A stretch of 64,000 bases of DNA from Streptomyces sp. NBC_00258 (GTDB lineage: Bacteria; Actinomycetota; Actinomycetes; Streptomycetales; Streptomycetaceae): positions 2,790,001 through 2,854,000 of the forward strand of contig NZ_CP108081.1 in assembly GCF_036182465.1 (NCBI RefSeq), read 5' to 3'. Position 1 is the stretch's first letter, and every line of letters starts with the position of its first letter. The position numbers were made by a program, and so were the translations under genes. The notes under the pieces are model-generated. The model was not told the DNA's origin. It did not search any database and saw nothing but the letters and a program-made list of their open reading frames with translations. This document shows positions 49,474 through 57,191 of this stretch, piece after piece.

Positions 49474-51701
49474 CAAGCGTGACGGGCATGCGAAGGCGAA
49501 GAACTGGACGACTGTGGACGGCGCTTGTGGCGTCGCTGCTGATGGTGCTCGGGCTCGCGTCGACCTCGGCGTCCGGCCAGACCGACGGCGCTCCGGCCGG
49601 CGCGGCGGCGGCGCAGACACTCACGTGGACGGCCGGCGACGACATCACCAAGTACGCGTCCGCGCCCACCACGGCGGTCGCGGGCCCCACGACGATCGTC
49701 TTCGAGAACAGCAAGGCGACCGGCAACACCACCGGTATGCCGCACACGTTGACGTTCGACGTGTCCGACCCGGAGTACCAGAACGACGTACCGCTGAACA
49801 TCCTGGCCAGCCCGAACGACGACCAGGGCGGCAAGTACACGGCCGAGGTGACCCTCACTCCCGGCCGGTACCGCTACTTCTGCACCATCCCCGGCCACGG
49901 CCAGATGCAGGGCATCCTCGTGGTGACCGAGGGCACCGGCGAGGACACCACGGCGCCCCAGACCGCGGCGGACGTGAACGGTACGCAGAACGCGGACGGC
50001 GCGTACGTCGGTTCGGCGACCGTGACGCTCAGCGCGACGGACGCCGACTCGGGCGTGGAGCGGATCGAGTACGCGATCGGTGACGCGGGTGCCTGGCAGC
50101 CGTACACCACGCCGGTGGTGATCGATCAGGTCGGCGCCCACAAGGTCCGCTACCGGGCGCTCGACAAGGCCGGGAACATGGCCGCCGAGAAGTCGGAGTC
50201 GTTCACGGTGGTGGCCAAGCCGACGGACGACACCACTCCCCCGGAGACATCGGCCTCCGTGACCGGTGAGCAGAACCCGCAAGGGGAGTACCTCTCCATG
50301 GCGACCGTCACGGTGACCGCCTCCGACACGGGTTCCGGCGTCAACACCATCGAGTACGCCATCGGTGACGCGGGTGCCTGGCAGCCCTACACCGCCCCGG
50401 TCATGGTCCACGAGGTCGGCACCCACAAGGTGCGCTTCCGGGCCACGGACAAGGCGGGCAACGCGGCGGCCGAGAAGTCCGTCTCGTTCACCGTCGTCGC
50501 ACCGCCCGAGGAGGACAAGACTCCCCCGGTGACCGGCGTGAGCGTCGAGGGCACGAAGAACTCGTCCGGGGCGTACATCAACAACGCCAAGGTGACGGTG
50601 ACCGCGACGGACGCGCACGGCTCGGGGGTCGAGGCGATCGAGTACTCGCTCGACGGCGGGCCCTACCTCGCCTACACCGCTCCCGTGGTGGTCGACCGCG
50701 TGGGCGCGCACACGGTGGCGTACCGCGCGCGTGACAAGGCGGGCAACACCTCGGACGCCCGGACCGTGAGCTTCACGGTCGCCCCGGGCGGCGGCGTTCC
50801 GGCACCCAACTGTGCCGAGTTCGACGAGCGGTTGACGGTCATCGTCGGCACGATCGACTCGGGCGTGCCGAACCGGATCACCAACAGCCGTTGCCGCATC
50901 AACGAGTTGATCGAGGACGAGAAGGAGTGGACGTCCCACGCGCTGTTCCTCAAGCACGTGACGACGGTCCTGGACGCCCTCCTCAAGGATGGTGTCATCG
51001 TCCAGCGCGAGTACAGGCTGATCAACAAGGCGGCCAAGCAGTCGGGCATCGGCACGCCCGGCCAGACCGAGGGCTACCGGACGATCCTCGACGGTACGCC
51101 GACCTCGTTCGCCAAGTGGCAGCACGTGGGCGGCGGTTCGTTCGGCCTGAACGCCGACGGGACCATCACCTCGGGCACGTCGAAGGCCGGGCTCGGCATG
51201 CTGTGGTTCCCCGAGCGCAAGTACGGGGACTTCTCGCTGAAGCTCCAGTGGCGTGACGACGCGCCGGGCACGGGCAACGCCAACTCCGGTGTGTTCGTGC
51301 GGTTCCCGGGGGTCCACAACCACCCCGAGGAGTCACGGCCCGAGTGGGTCGCCATCAAGTACGGGCACGAGATCCAGGCGTTCGACAGTCCCACCGGCGA
51401 CATGTACAAGAGCGGTTCGGTCTACGGCTTCGACCGGGTGGGTCTGGCCGGGGCCGGTGTCACCCAGAAGGGCACCTGGAACGACTACGAGATCCGTGTG
51501 GTGGACCAGCACTACTCGATCTACCGCAACGGTGTGCTGATCAACGAGTTCGACAACACCGGTGGCCAGGACTTCACCCCGCCGCGCTCGGACGACCCGG
51601 GCACGGACGGGCGACGGTTCGCCTCCGGCTATCTCGGACTGCAGGTGCACGGCACGACGGATGTCGTCTCGTACCGGGACGTCCGGATCAAGGAGTTGTA
51701 G
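49470..51701 (+). CDS. Secreted cupredoxin - triple Ig-like (OmpL47-type) repeat - DUF1080 3-keto-disaccharide hydrolase-like protein
   Basis: This 743-aa protein starts at GTG 49470 (GGAGG 4-8 nt upstream). A signal peptide spans about 10-42. A cupredoxin domain (51-156) has complete type 1 copper ligands H92, C138, H143 and M146 (YFCTIPGHGQMQG). Three near-identical repeats of about 92 residues (160-251, 253-345, 348-439) each contain SGVxxIEY and Y/FRAxDKAGN. A Cys-pair helical module lies at about 445-530. A C-terminal DUF1080 domain (about 535-743) carries WFPERKYGDFSLKLQWR and NSGVFVRFP. The DUF1080 family includes 3-keto-disaccharide hydrolases. It is translationally coupled to the ThuA-dehydrogenase gene. 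Its 3' end overlaps the convergent polymerase gene by 14 bp. Confidence 0.88.
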   Translation: MTSVTGMRRRRTGRLWTALVASLLMVLGLASTSASGQTDGAPAGAAAAQTLTWTAGDDITKYASAPTTAVAGPTTIVFENSKATGNTTGMPHTLTFDVSDPEYQNDVPLNILASPNDDQGGKYTAEVTLTPGRYRYFCTIPGHGQMQGILVVTEGTGEDTTAPQTAADVNGTQNADGAYVGSATVTLSATDADSGVERIEYAIGDAGAWQPYTTPVVIDQVGAHKVRYRALDKAGNMAAEKSESFTVVAKPTDDTTPPETSASVTGEQNPQGEYLSMATVTVTASDTGSGVNTIEYAIGDAGAWQPYTAPVMVHEVGTHKVRFRATDKAGNAAAEKSVSFTVVAPPEEDKTPPVTGVSVEGTKNSSGAYINNAKVTVTATDAHGSGVEAIEYSLDGGPYLAYTAPVVVDRVGAHTVAYRARDKAGNTSDARTVSFTVAPGGGVPAPNCAEFDERLTVIVGTIDSGVPNRITNSRCRINELIEDEKEWTSHALFLKHVTTVLDALLKDGVIVQREYRLINKAAKQSGIGTPGQTEGYRTILDGTPTSFAKWQHVGGGSFGLNADGTITSGTSKAGLGMLWFPERKYGDFSLKLQWRDDAPGTGNANSGVFVRFPGVHNHPEESRPEWVAIKYGHEIQAFDSPTGDMYKSGSVYGFDRVGLAGAGVTQKGTWNDYEIRVVDQHYSIYRNGVLINEFDNTGGQDFTPPRSDDPGTDGRRFASGYLGLQVHGTTDVVSYRDVRIKEL

Positions 51702-52716
51702 GGCCGTTCTCCTTCTTGGCCCTGCTCGGCTGTACCCGCTTCGGCTCGCCCGGCATCTTCGGGTACTCGGGCGGGTACGGCAGATCGCCCAGGCCGTGGT
51801 CGTGTTCGTCGCGGCTGGCGAGTTCGAGCAGGGCTTCGAGGGAGTAGGCACGATCGTCCATGTCCGCGTGCACATCGCCGAGTCGGGCGAAGCGCGCGGG
51901 CATGGTCGCGAGATCGAAGTCACGGGGTACGGCGTCGGGGACCTCGTCCCAGGTGAGGGGCGCCGACACCGGGGCGTGCGGGCGGGGGCGTACGGAGTAG
52001 GCGGAGGCGATGGTGCGGTCGCGGGCCGTCTGGTTGTAGTCGACGAAGATCTTCTCGCCCCGCTCCTCCTTCCACCAGGCCGTGGTCACCCGTTCCGGCA
52101 TCCGGCGCTCCAGCTCACGTCCGACGGCGATCGCGGCCCGGCGGACCTGGGTGAAGGTCCAGCGCGGCTCGATCGGCACGAACACGTGCAGGCCGCGACC
52201 GCCCGAGGTCTTGGGAAAGCCGCGCAGATCCCCGTACTCGTGGAGCACCTCGCGCAACTCGTGGGCGGCCCGGACCGCGTCGCCGTAGTCGGTGCCCGGC
52301 TGAGGGTCGAGGTCGATTCGGAGTTCGTCGGGCCGGTCGACGTCGTCGCGGCGTACCGGCCAGGGGTGGAAGGTCAGCGTGCCGTACTGGGCGGCCCACA
52401 GGACGGCGGCGACCTCGGTGGGGCACATCTCGTCGGCGCTGCGGCCGCTGGGGAAGGTGATGTGGGCGGTGGGGATCCAGTCGGGCATGTTCTTCGGCGC
52501 CCGCTTCTGGAAGAACGACTCGCCGGTCACGCCGTCCGGGTAGCGCTCCAGGGTCGTGGGCCGGTTCCGCAGGGCGCGCAGGATGCCCGGGCCGACGGCG
52601 ATGTAGTACTCGGCGAGGTCCCGCTTGGTGAAGCCGCGCTCCGGAAAGAAGATCTTGTCCGGGCTGGACAGCCGCACTTTCCGGCCCGCCGCCTCCAGCT
52701 CCACCGCGTCTCCCAT
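51688..52716 (-). CDS. NHEJ primase-polymerase domain protein (LigD PolDom, stand-alone)
   Basis: This 342-aa archaeo-eukaryotic primase-fold protein begins LEAAGRKVRLSSPDKIFFPE, as LigD polymerase domains do. The catalytic acidic motif is DELRIDLDPQPGTD; the 5'-phosphate/nucleotide pocket motif SGGRGLHVFVPI and the C-terminal IFVDYNQTARDRTIASAYS are also typical. It fills gaps and adds ribonucleotides at double-strand break ends. The domain stands alone, divergent by 94 bp from an ATP-dependent ligase, so the bacterial LigD functions are split. No Ku gene is in the window. ATG 52716 is the likely start. Confidence 0.92.
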   Translation of the reverse strand: MGDAVELEAAGRKVRLSSPDKIFFPERGFTKRDLAEYYIAVGPGILRALRNRPTTLERYPDGVTGESFFQKRAPKNMPDWIPTAHITFPSGRSADEMCPTEVAAVLWAAQYGTLTFHPWPVRRDDVDRPDELRIDLDPQPGTDYGDAVRAAHELREVLHEYGDLRGFPKTSGGRGLHVFVPIEPRWTFTQVRRAAIAVGRELERRMPERVTTAWWKEERGEKIFVDYNQTARDRTIASAYSVRPRPHAPVSAPLTWDEVPDAVPRDFDLATMPARFARLGDVHADMDDRAYSLEALLELASRDEHDHGLGDLPYPPEYPKMPGEPKRVQPSRAKKENGPTTP

Positions 52717-52810
52717 GCGAGCCACGGTAGGCGCACCGCGCGCACCTCGCATATTCGGGCGTACGCTGCCACACCGGGCGAATCGTCTCCGATCCGCGCA
52801 GAATCGGAAC

Positions 52811-53881
52811 ATGGATCTGCCGGTGATGCCGCCCGTGAAGCCCATGCTCGCCAAGTCCGTGGCGAGGATTCCGCCGGACATGCACTACGAGGCGAAGTGG
52901 GACGGGTTCCGGGCGATCGTCTTCCGGGACGGGGACGAGATCGAGATCGGCAGCCGTACGACGAAGTCGCTGGTCAGATACTTCCCCGAGCTGGTGGAGG
53001 CACTGAGGGAACGGCTGCCTGAGCGCTGTGTGGTCGACGGTGAGATCGTGATCGCGCGCGACGGGCGGCTCGACTTCGACGCGCTCACCGAGCGCATCCA
53101 CCCGGCAGCCTCCCGTGTGAAGACGCTCTCCGAGCGGAATCCGGCGTCGTTCGTGGCGTTCGACCTGCTCGCGCTCGCCGACGAGTCGCTGCTGGACGTT
53201 CCGCTGAGCGACCGGCGGGCGCTGCTCGTGGCGGCGCTGTCCGGCGCCACGGCTCCCGTTCATGTGGCCCCGGCGACGACGGACATCGAGGTGGCGCAGC
53301 GGTGGTTCGAGCAGTACGAGGGCGCGGGGCTCGACGGGGTGGTCGCCAAGCCGCTCACGCTCCCCTACCGGCAGGACGAGCGCCTGATGTACAAGATCAA
53401 GCACGAGCGCACGGCGGACGTGGTGGTCGCGGGCTACCGGCTCCACAAGAGCGGCCCGGTCGTCGGTTCGCTCCTGCTCGGCCTGTACGACGCCAAGGGC
53501 ACGTTGCAGCACGTGGGGGTGTGCGCGGCGTTCACGATGAAACGGCGCGAGGAACTGATCGCGGAGCTGGAGCCGCTGCGGATGGAGTCGGCCGCCGGGC
53601 ATCCGTGGGCGGCATGGACGGAGGGCGCGGCGCACGAGTCGGCACGGATGCCGGGCGCGCCCAGCCGGTGGACGGGCAAGAAGGACCTCTCCTGGCTGCC
53701 GCTGCGCCCGGAGCTGGTGTGCGAGGTGGCGTACGAGCACATGGAGAACGGCGAGCGCTTCCGGCACACGGCCCGTTTCCGCCGCTGGCGCCCGGACCGT
53801 ACGCCCGAGAGCTGCACCTATGCCCAGCTGGAGGAGCCGGTCGGCTACGACCTGGCGGACATCCTGGGACCGCGGGACTGA
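52811..53881 (+). CDS. ATP-dependent DNA ligase (LigC/LigD-ligase type)
   Basis: This 356-aa enzyme has adenylation motif I YEAKWDGFR with the catalytic Lys, motif III FVAFDLLAL, motif IV GLDGVVAKPL and motif V YKIKHERTADVVV. An OB-fold domain is at the C terminus. It seals nicks with ATP and probably joins ends prepared by the divergent PolDom protein. The start MDLPVMPPVKPML at 52811 gives the standard N terminus. No nuclease or polymerase domain is attached. Confidence 0.94.
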   Translation: MDLPVMPPVKPMLAKSVARIPPDMHYEAKWDGFRAIVFRDGDEIEIGSRTTKSLVRYFPELVEALRERLPERCVVDGEIVIARDGRLDFDALTERIHPAASRVKTLSERNPASFVAFDLLALADESLLDVPLSDRRALLVAALSGATAPVHVAPATTDIEVAQRWFEQYEGAGLDGVVAKPLTLPYRQDERLMYKIKHERTADVVVAGYRLHKSGPVVGSLLLGLYDAKGTLQHVGVCAAFTMKRREELIAELEPLRMESAAGHPWAAWTEGAAHESARMPGAPSRWTGKKDLSWLPLRPELVCEVAYEHMENGERFRHTARFRRWRPDRTPESCTYAQLEEPVGYDLADILGPRD

Positions 53882-54082
53882 CCGGCGCGGACCGGACGGC
53901 AGTGGGCGGGGCGCACGTGGGTACCCGGACGGCCTCCGCCGGGCCCCTCGGCATGTATCGATCGGTCATCAACTTGGGCTGATCGGCCGATCAACGCGCG
54001 CAATCAGAACCGAGCGGGTATGGCCATCAATGAACTTATAAACACACAATCATCAATACGAGAATTGGTGGCAGCGGTGGGC
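53882..54082. promoter_or_regulatory. AT-rich upstream region with perfect palindrome
   Basis: A 14-bp perfect palindrome TGATCGGCCGATCA (53980-53993) and a related direct repeat GATCGGTCATCAAC upstream lie in an AT-rich stretch (about 53950-54065) that is unusual for the window. This is probably the promoter/operator of the DUF3048 lipoprotein. No gene was seen. Confidence 0.5.
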
Positions 54083-55069
54083 ATGGGACGCATGGCGCGC
54101 AGGCGGCGCCGCACGATGACGGCGGCGCTGCTGGCTGCCGCGGTGGCCGCCGCCCTGGCGTCGGGCTGTACGACAGCGGGCGGTCGGCTCGACGACGGGC
54201 GCGGAGACGTCCCCGACAGCACGGACAGCGGCACCCCGGAGAGCGCGGCACCCCGTGCCCCCTCACCGCTCGCCGTGAAGATCGACAACGTCCCCGCCGC
54301 GCGGCCGCAGACGGGCCTGGACGCCGCGGACATCGTCTACGCGGAGCAGGTGGAGGGCGGTCTCAGCCGGCTGATGGCGGTGTACGCGACGAAGCTGCCG
54401 AAAGCCATCGGCCCGGTGCGCAGCGCCCGCGAGTCCGATCTGGAGCTGTTGCGCCAGTTCAACCAACCGACGCTGGCCTTCTCGGGGGCACAGGGCAAGC
54501 TGATGCCGCTGATCGACAAGGCGCCGCTGCGCGCGGTGTCCCCGGAGGACGACGAGCAGGCGTACTACCGGGGGTCGGACAAGCCCTTGCCGCACAACCT
54601 CTACCTGCGCCCGGAGCGGCTCCTGAAGTCCGCGCCCGGAGCGGACGCGCTGACGACGGGGTTCCGGTACGGGGCGGCGCCCGCGGGCGGCAAGGCCGAG
54701 AGCACGCGTACGGTCCGCTTCCCGTCGGCCCGCTTCACCTTCGACTGGGCGCAGGACCGGCAGCGCTGGCTGGTGTCGATGGACGGCGGCCCGACGGTCA
54801 CGACCGACGGCAGGCGGGTGGCCGCCTCGACGGTCGTCGTGCAGTACGTGAACGTTCGGAAGTCCTCGTTCCGCGACTTCCTGGGCAACAACACCCCGTT
54901 CACGAACACCGTGGGCTCGGGCACTGCGAAGGTCCTGCGCGACGGCAAGGTCTTCGACGCCGGCTGGAAGCGTCCGGCGGCCGAGGACGGCACGGAGTTC
55001 ACGACGACGGACGGCAGCCCCCTGAACTTCGCGGAGGGCCAGGTCTGGGTGGTGTTCGCGAAGGCCTGA
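54083..55069 (+). CDS. DUF3048-family lipoprotein (YerB-like)
   Basis: The product from ATG 54083 is 328 aa: basic start (MGRMARRRRRTM), hydrophobic segment and lipobox LASGC, giving a lipid-anchored exported protein. Residues about 65-170 hold the DUF3048 N-terminal domain (LAVKIDNVPAARPQTGLDAA; GGLSRLMAVYATKLP; GPVRSARESDLELLRQF). Residues about 200-325 hold the C-terminal domain (WLVSMDGGPTV; VVQYVNVR; LNFAEGQVWVV). Function is unknown across the family. The start could also be GTG 54077 (GGTGG 5 nt upstream). The longer frame to 54020 uses rare codons and is unlikely. Confidence 0.85.
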   Translation: MGRMARRRRRTMTAALLAAAVAAALASGCTTAGGRLDDGRGDVPDSTDSGTPESAAPRAPSPLAVKIDNVPAARPQTGLDAADIVYAEQVEGGLSRLMAVYATKLPKAIGPVRSARESDLELLRQFNQPTLAFSGAQGKLMPLIDKAPLRAVSPEDDEQAYYRGSDKPLPHNLYLRPERLLKSAPGADALTTGFRYGAAPAGGKAESTRTVRFPSARFTFDWAQDRQRWLVSMDGGPTVTTDGRRVAASTVVVQYVNVRKSSFRDFLGNNTPFTNTVGSGTAKVLRDGKVFDAGWKRPAAEDGTEFTTTDGSPLNFAEGQVWVVFAKA

Positions 55070-55072
55070 GCC

Positions 55073-55546
55073 TCAGCGCTGCGTGACGAGGGGCGCCGCC
55101 GAGGCGCCGGGGTTGCGCAGACCCTCCGCCGCGTCCGACACCCGCTGGAGCAGATCGAAGAAGACGGTCTGCTCCTCGCCGGAGAGCGGTGCCAGGAAGA
55201 CCTGGTTCATCCGCGCCGTCCGTACCGTCAGCTTCCGGTGGACGCGGACGCCCTCGTCGGTGAGGCGGAGCAGGAAGCGCCGCCCGTCCTGCGGGTCACG
55301 GACCTTGTCCAGCAGTCCGCGTCGGCCGAGGCGGCTGATGACCTCGGCGATGGTGGACCGGTCGAGCCCGACCCGCTCCCCCACCGAGCGCTGGTCGAGC
55401 CCCGGTTCGGCGACGAGTGCGTTCAGGACCGCGAACTGGGGTGAGGTGATCTCCTCGGAGACCATCGTGTTCCAGAGCAGGTGGTGCGCCTGCTGCAGTC
55501 GCCGGGCCAGGTGCCCGGGGTGGGCGGAGAGATCCACCGCGGCCAT
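55073..55546 (-). CDS. pcaV: MarR-family repressor of the pca operon (PcaV)
   Basis: This 157-aa winged-helix MarR protein starts AAVDLSAHPGHLARRLQQAH. It has the DNA-recognition helix in SVGERVGLDRSTIAEVISRL and wing DPQDGRRFLLRLT. It matches my recollection of S. coelicolor PcaV, which represses the divergent pca operon and is released by protocatechuate. An Arg suitable to bind the carboxylate lies in the N-terminal helix. The divergent position fits this role. ATG 55546 is clear. Confidence 0.92.
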   Translation of the reverse strand: MAAVDLSAHPGHLARRLQQAHHLLWNTMVSEEITSPQFAVLNALVAEPGLDQRSVGERVGLDRSTIAEVISRLGRRGLLDKVRDPQDGRRFLLRLTDEGVRVHRKLTVRTARMNQVFLAPLSGEEQTVFFDLLQRVSDAAEGLRNPGASAAPLVTQR

Positions 55547-55557
55547 GTGCCCTCCTT

Positions 55558-55710
55558 GTTCGTTGGTGCACTGAACGATAGCGGGCAGCCTCTCTCCTTG
55601 TCTCGTCGAGCGACAAGACTCTGAGCTGCGGATTACCTGAGGGTCTTGACGCTCGGGGGTTCGAATGGCAGCGTGTTTGAAACCTCGAAAAAATACTCAG
55701 TGCCCTGACT
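55558..55710. promoter_or_regulatory. pcaV-pcaI divergent control region with candidate PcaV sites
   Basis: Two sites share a TCAGTGC half: an imperfect palindrome at 55558-55576 (GTTC..TG.....CA..GAAC) just before pcaV, and ACTCAGTGCCCTGACT at 55695-55710, 40 bp before pcaI. CTTGTC-N9-GACAAG (55597-55617) is a third inverted repeat between them. Sites near both promoters would allow repression of the operon and autoregulation. Confidence 0.5.
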
Positions 55711-55749
55711 ATTCGGCCGCTGACGCTCGGCAGAGATGAGGCTTCGCAG

Positions 55750-56532
55750 ATGGACAAGGTGGTCGCCACAGCCGCCGAGGCAGTGGCCGATGTGCCCGAC
55801 GGCGCGACCCTGGCGGTCGGCGGCTTCGGTCTCAGCGGTGTGCCGAACGTGCTGATCGAGGCGCTGTACGAGCGCGGGGTCGCCGGCCTGGGCGTGGTCT
55901 CGAACAACTGCGGGGCGATGGAGTCCGGCCTCGCGGTACTGCTGGCGGCCGGGCGGATCGCCCGGGTGACCGGCTCCTACATCGGGGCGAACAAGGAGTT
56001 CGCGCGGCAGTACCTCGGCGGGGAACTGGAGGTGGAGATGATCCCGCAGGGCACGCTGGCGGAGCGGTTGCGGGCCGGCGGGGCCGGGATCCCCGCGTTC
56101 TACACGCCGGCCGGGGTGGGTACCCAGGTCGCGGACGGCGGACTGCCCTGGCGCTACGACGGCGACGGCGGGGTCGCGCTCGCCTCGCCGCCGAAGGAGG
56201 TGCGGGAGTTCGACGGTACGGAGTACGTGCTGGAGCACGGGATCCGTACCGACTTCGCGCTCGTACGGGCCGCGAAGGGCGACCGGCACGGGAACCTCGT
56301 CTTCAACAAGTCGTCCCGGAACTTCAACCCCCTCGCAGCGATGGCCGGGCGGGTGACGATCGCCGAGGTGGAGGAGCTGGTGGAACCGGGTGAGATCGAC
56401 CCGGACGCCGTGCATCTGCCGGGCATCTTCGTGCAGCGGGTTCTCGCTCTCACGCCCGAGCAGGCGAACGCCAAGCTGATCGAGCAGCGGACGGTCTCGG
56501 CACCCGCGGCAGAGGGAACGGTGAACCGGTAA
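55750..56532 (+). CDS. pcaI: 3-oxoadipate CoA-transferase subunit A
   Basis: This 260-aa type I CoA-transferase alpha subunit has GATLAVGGFGLSGVPNVLIEAL, GSYIGANKEFARQYLGGE and IPAFYTPAGVGT. With PcaJ it transfers CoA from succinyl-CoA to 3-oxoadipate, the penultimate step of the beta-ketoadipate pathway. It is the first gene of the eight-function pca operon and is divergent from pcaV. Its TAA stop overlaps the pcaJ ATG by one base. Confidence 0.95.
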   Translation: MDKVVATAAEAVADVPDGATLAVGGFGLSGVPNVLIEALYERGVAGLGVVSNNCGAMESGLAVLLAAGRIARVTGSYIGANKEFARQYLGGELEVEMIPQGTLAERLRAGGAGIPAFYTPAGVGTQVADGGLPWRYDGDGGVALASPPKEVREFDGTEYVLEHGIRTDFALVRAAKGDRHGNLVFNKSSRNFNPLAAMAGRVTIAEVEELVEPGEIDPDAVHLPGIFVQRVLALTPEQANAKLIEQRTVSAPAAEGTVNR

Positions 56533-57191
56533 TGGCCTGGAGCAGGGAAGAGATGGCCGCCCGCGCCGCGCGCGAGCTTCGGGACGGTCAGTACGTGAAT
56601 CTCGGTATCGGTCTGCCGACGCTGATCCCCAACTACCTCCCGCCCGGCGTGGAGGTGATCCTGGAGTCCGAGAACGGCATCCTGGGCACCGGCCCCTACC
56701 CGACCGAGGACCAGGTCGACCCGGACCTGATCAACGCCGGCAAGGAGACCGTCACGGTGCTGCCCGGGGCCTCCTACTTCGACTCGTCTCTCTCCTTCGG
56801 GATGATCCGCGGCGGGCACATCGACGTCGCCGTGCTGGGCGCCATGCAGGTGTCCGCGGGCGGGGACCTGGCCAACTGGGCCATCCCCGGAAAGATGATC
56901 ACCGGGATCGGCGGCGCGATGGACCTCGTCCACGGCGCCCGTACGGTCATCGTGGTGATGACCCACACCGCCAAGGACGGCTCGCCGAAGATCCTTCAGG
57001 AGTGCGCGCTGCCCCTGACCGGCAAGGCGTGCGTCAACCGGGTCATCACCGACCTCGGCGTCCTGGACGTCACCGATGACGGGCTGGAGCTGGTGGAGAC
57101 CGCGCCCGGCGTCACCGTCGCGGAGGTCGTGGCGAAGACCGCCGCGAAAGTCCGTATCGCAGACGAGCTCATCGAGGAGACCCAGTCGTGA
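56532..57191 (+). CDS. pcaJ: 3-oxoadipate CoA-transferase subunit B
   Basis: This 219-aa beta subunit contains the catalytic glutamate E47 in the SENGILG motif, plus YVNLGIGLPTLIPNYLP and GGHIDVAVLGAMQVS. It forms the active CoA-transferase with PcaI. It overlaps pcaI by 1 nt and pcaF by 4 nt (GTGA), so the genes are translationally coupled. Confidence 0.95.
   Translation: MAWSREEMAARAARELRDGQYVNLGIGLPTLIPNYLPPGVEVILESENGILGTGPYPTEDQVDPDLINAGKETVTVLPGASYFDSSLSFGMIRGGHIDVAVLGAMQVSAGGDLANWAIPGKMITGIGGAMDLVHGARTVIVVMTHTAKDGSPKILQECALPLTGKACVNRVITDLGVLDVTDDGLELVETAPGVTVAEVVAKTAAKVRIADELIEETQS

Noticed and set aside
45454..49620. 1388-codon minus-strand frame opposite the ThuA fusion gene
   Set aside because: The opposite strand holds clear domain-bearing genes and the frame overlaps the laccase out of frame; no domain was recognised in it.
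51688..53881. Complete NHEJ locus
   Set aside because: No Ku-like sequence was found in the flanking open frames, so only polymerase and ligase parts are called.
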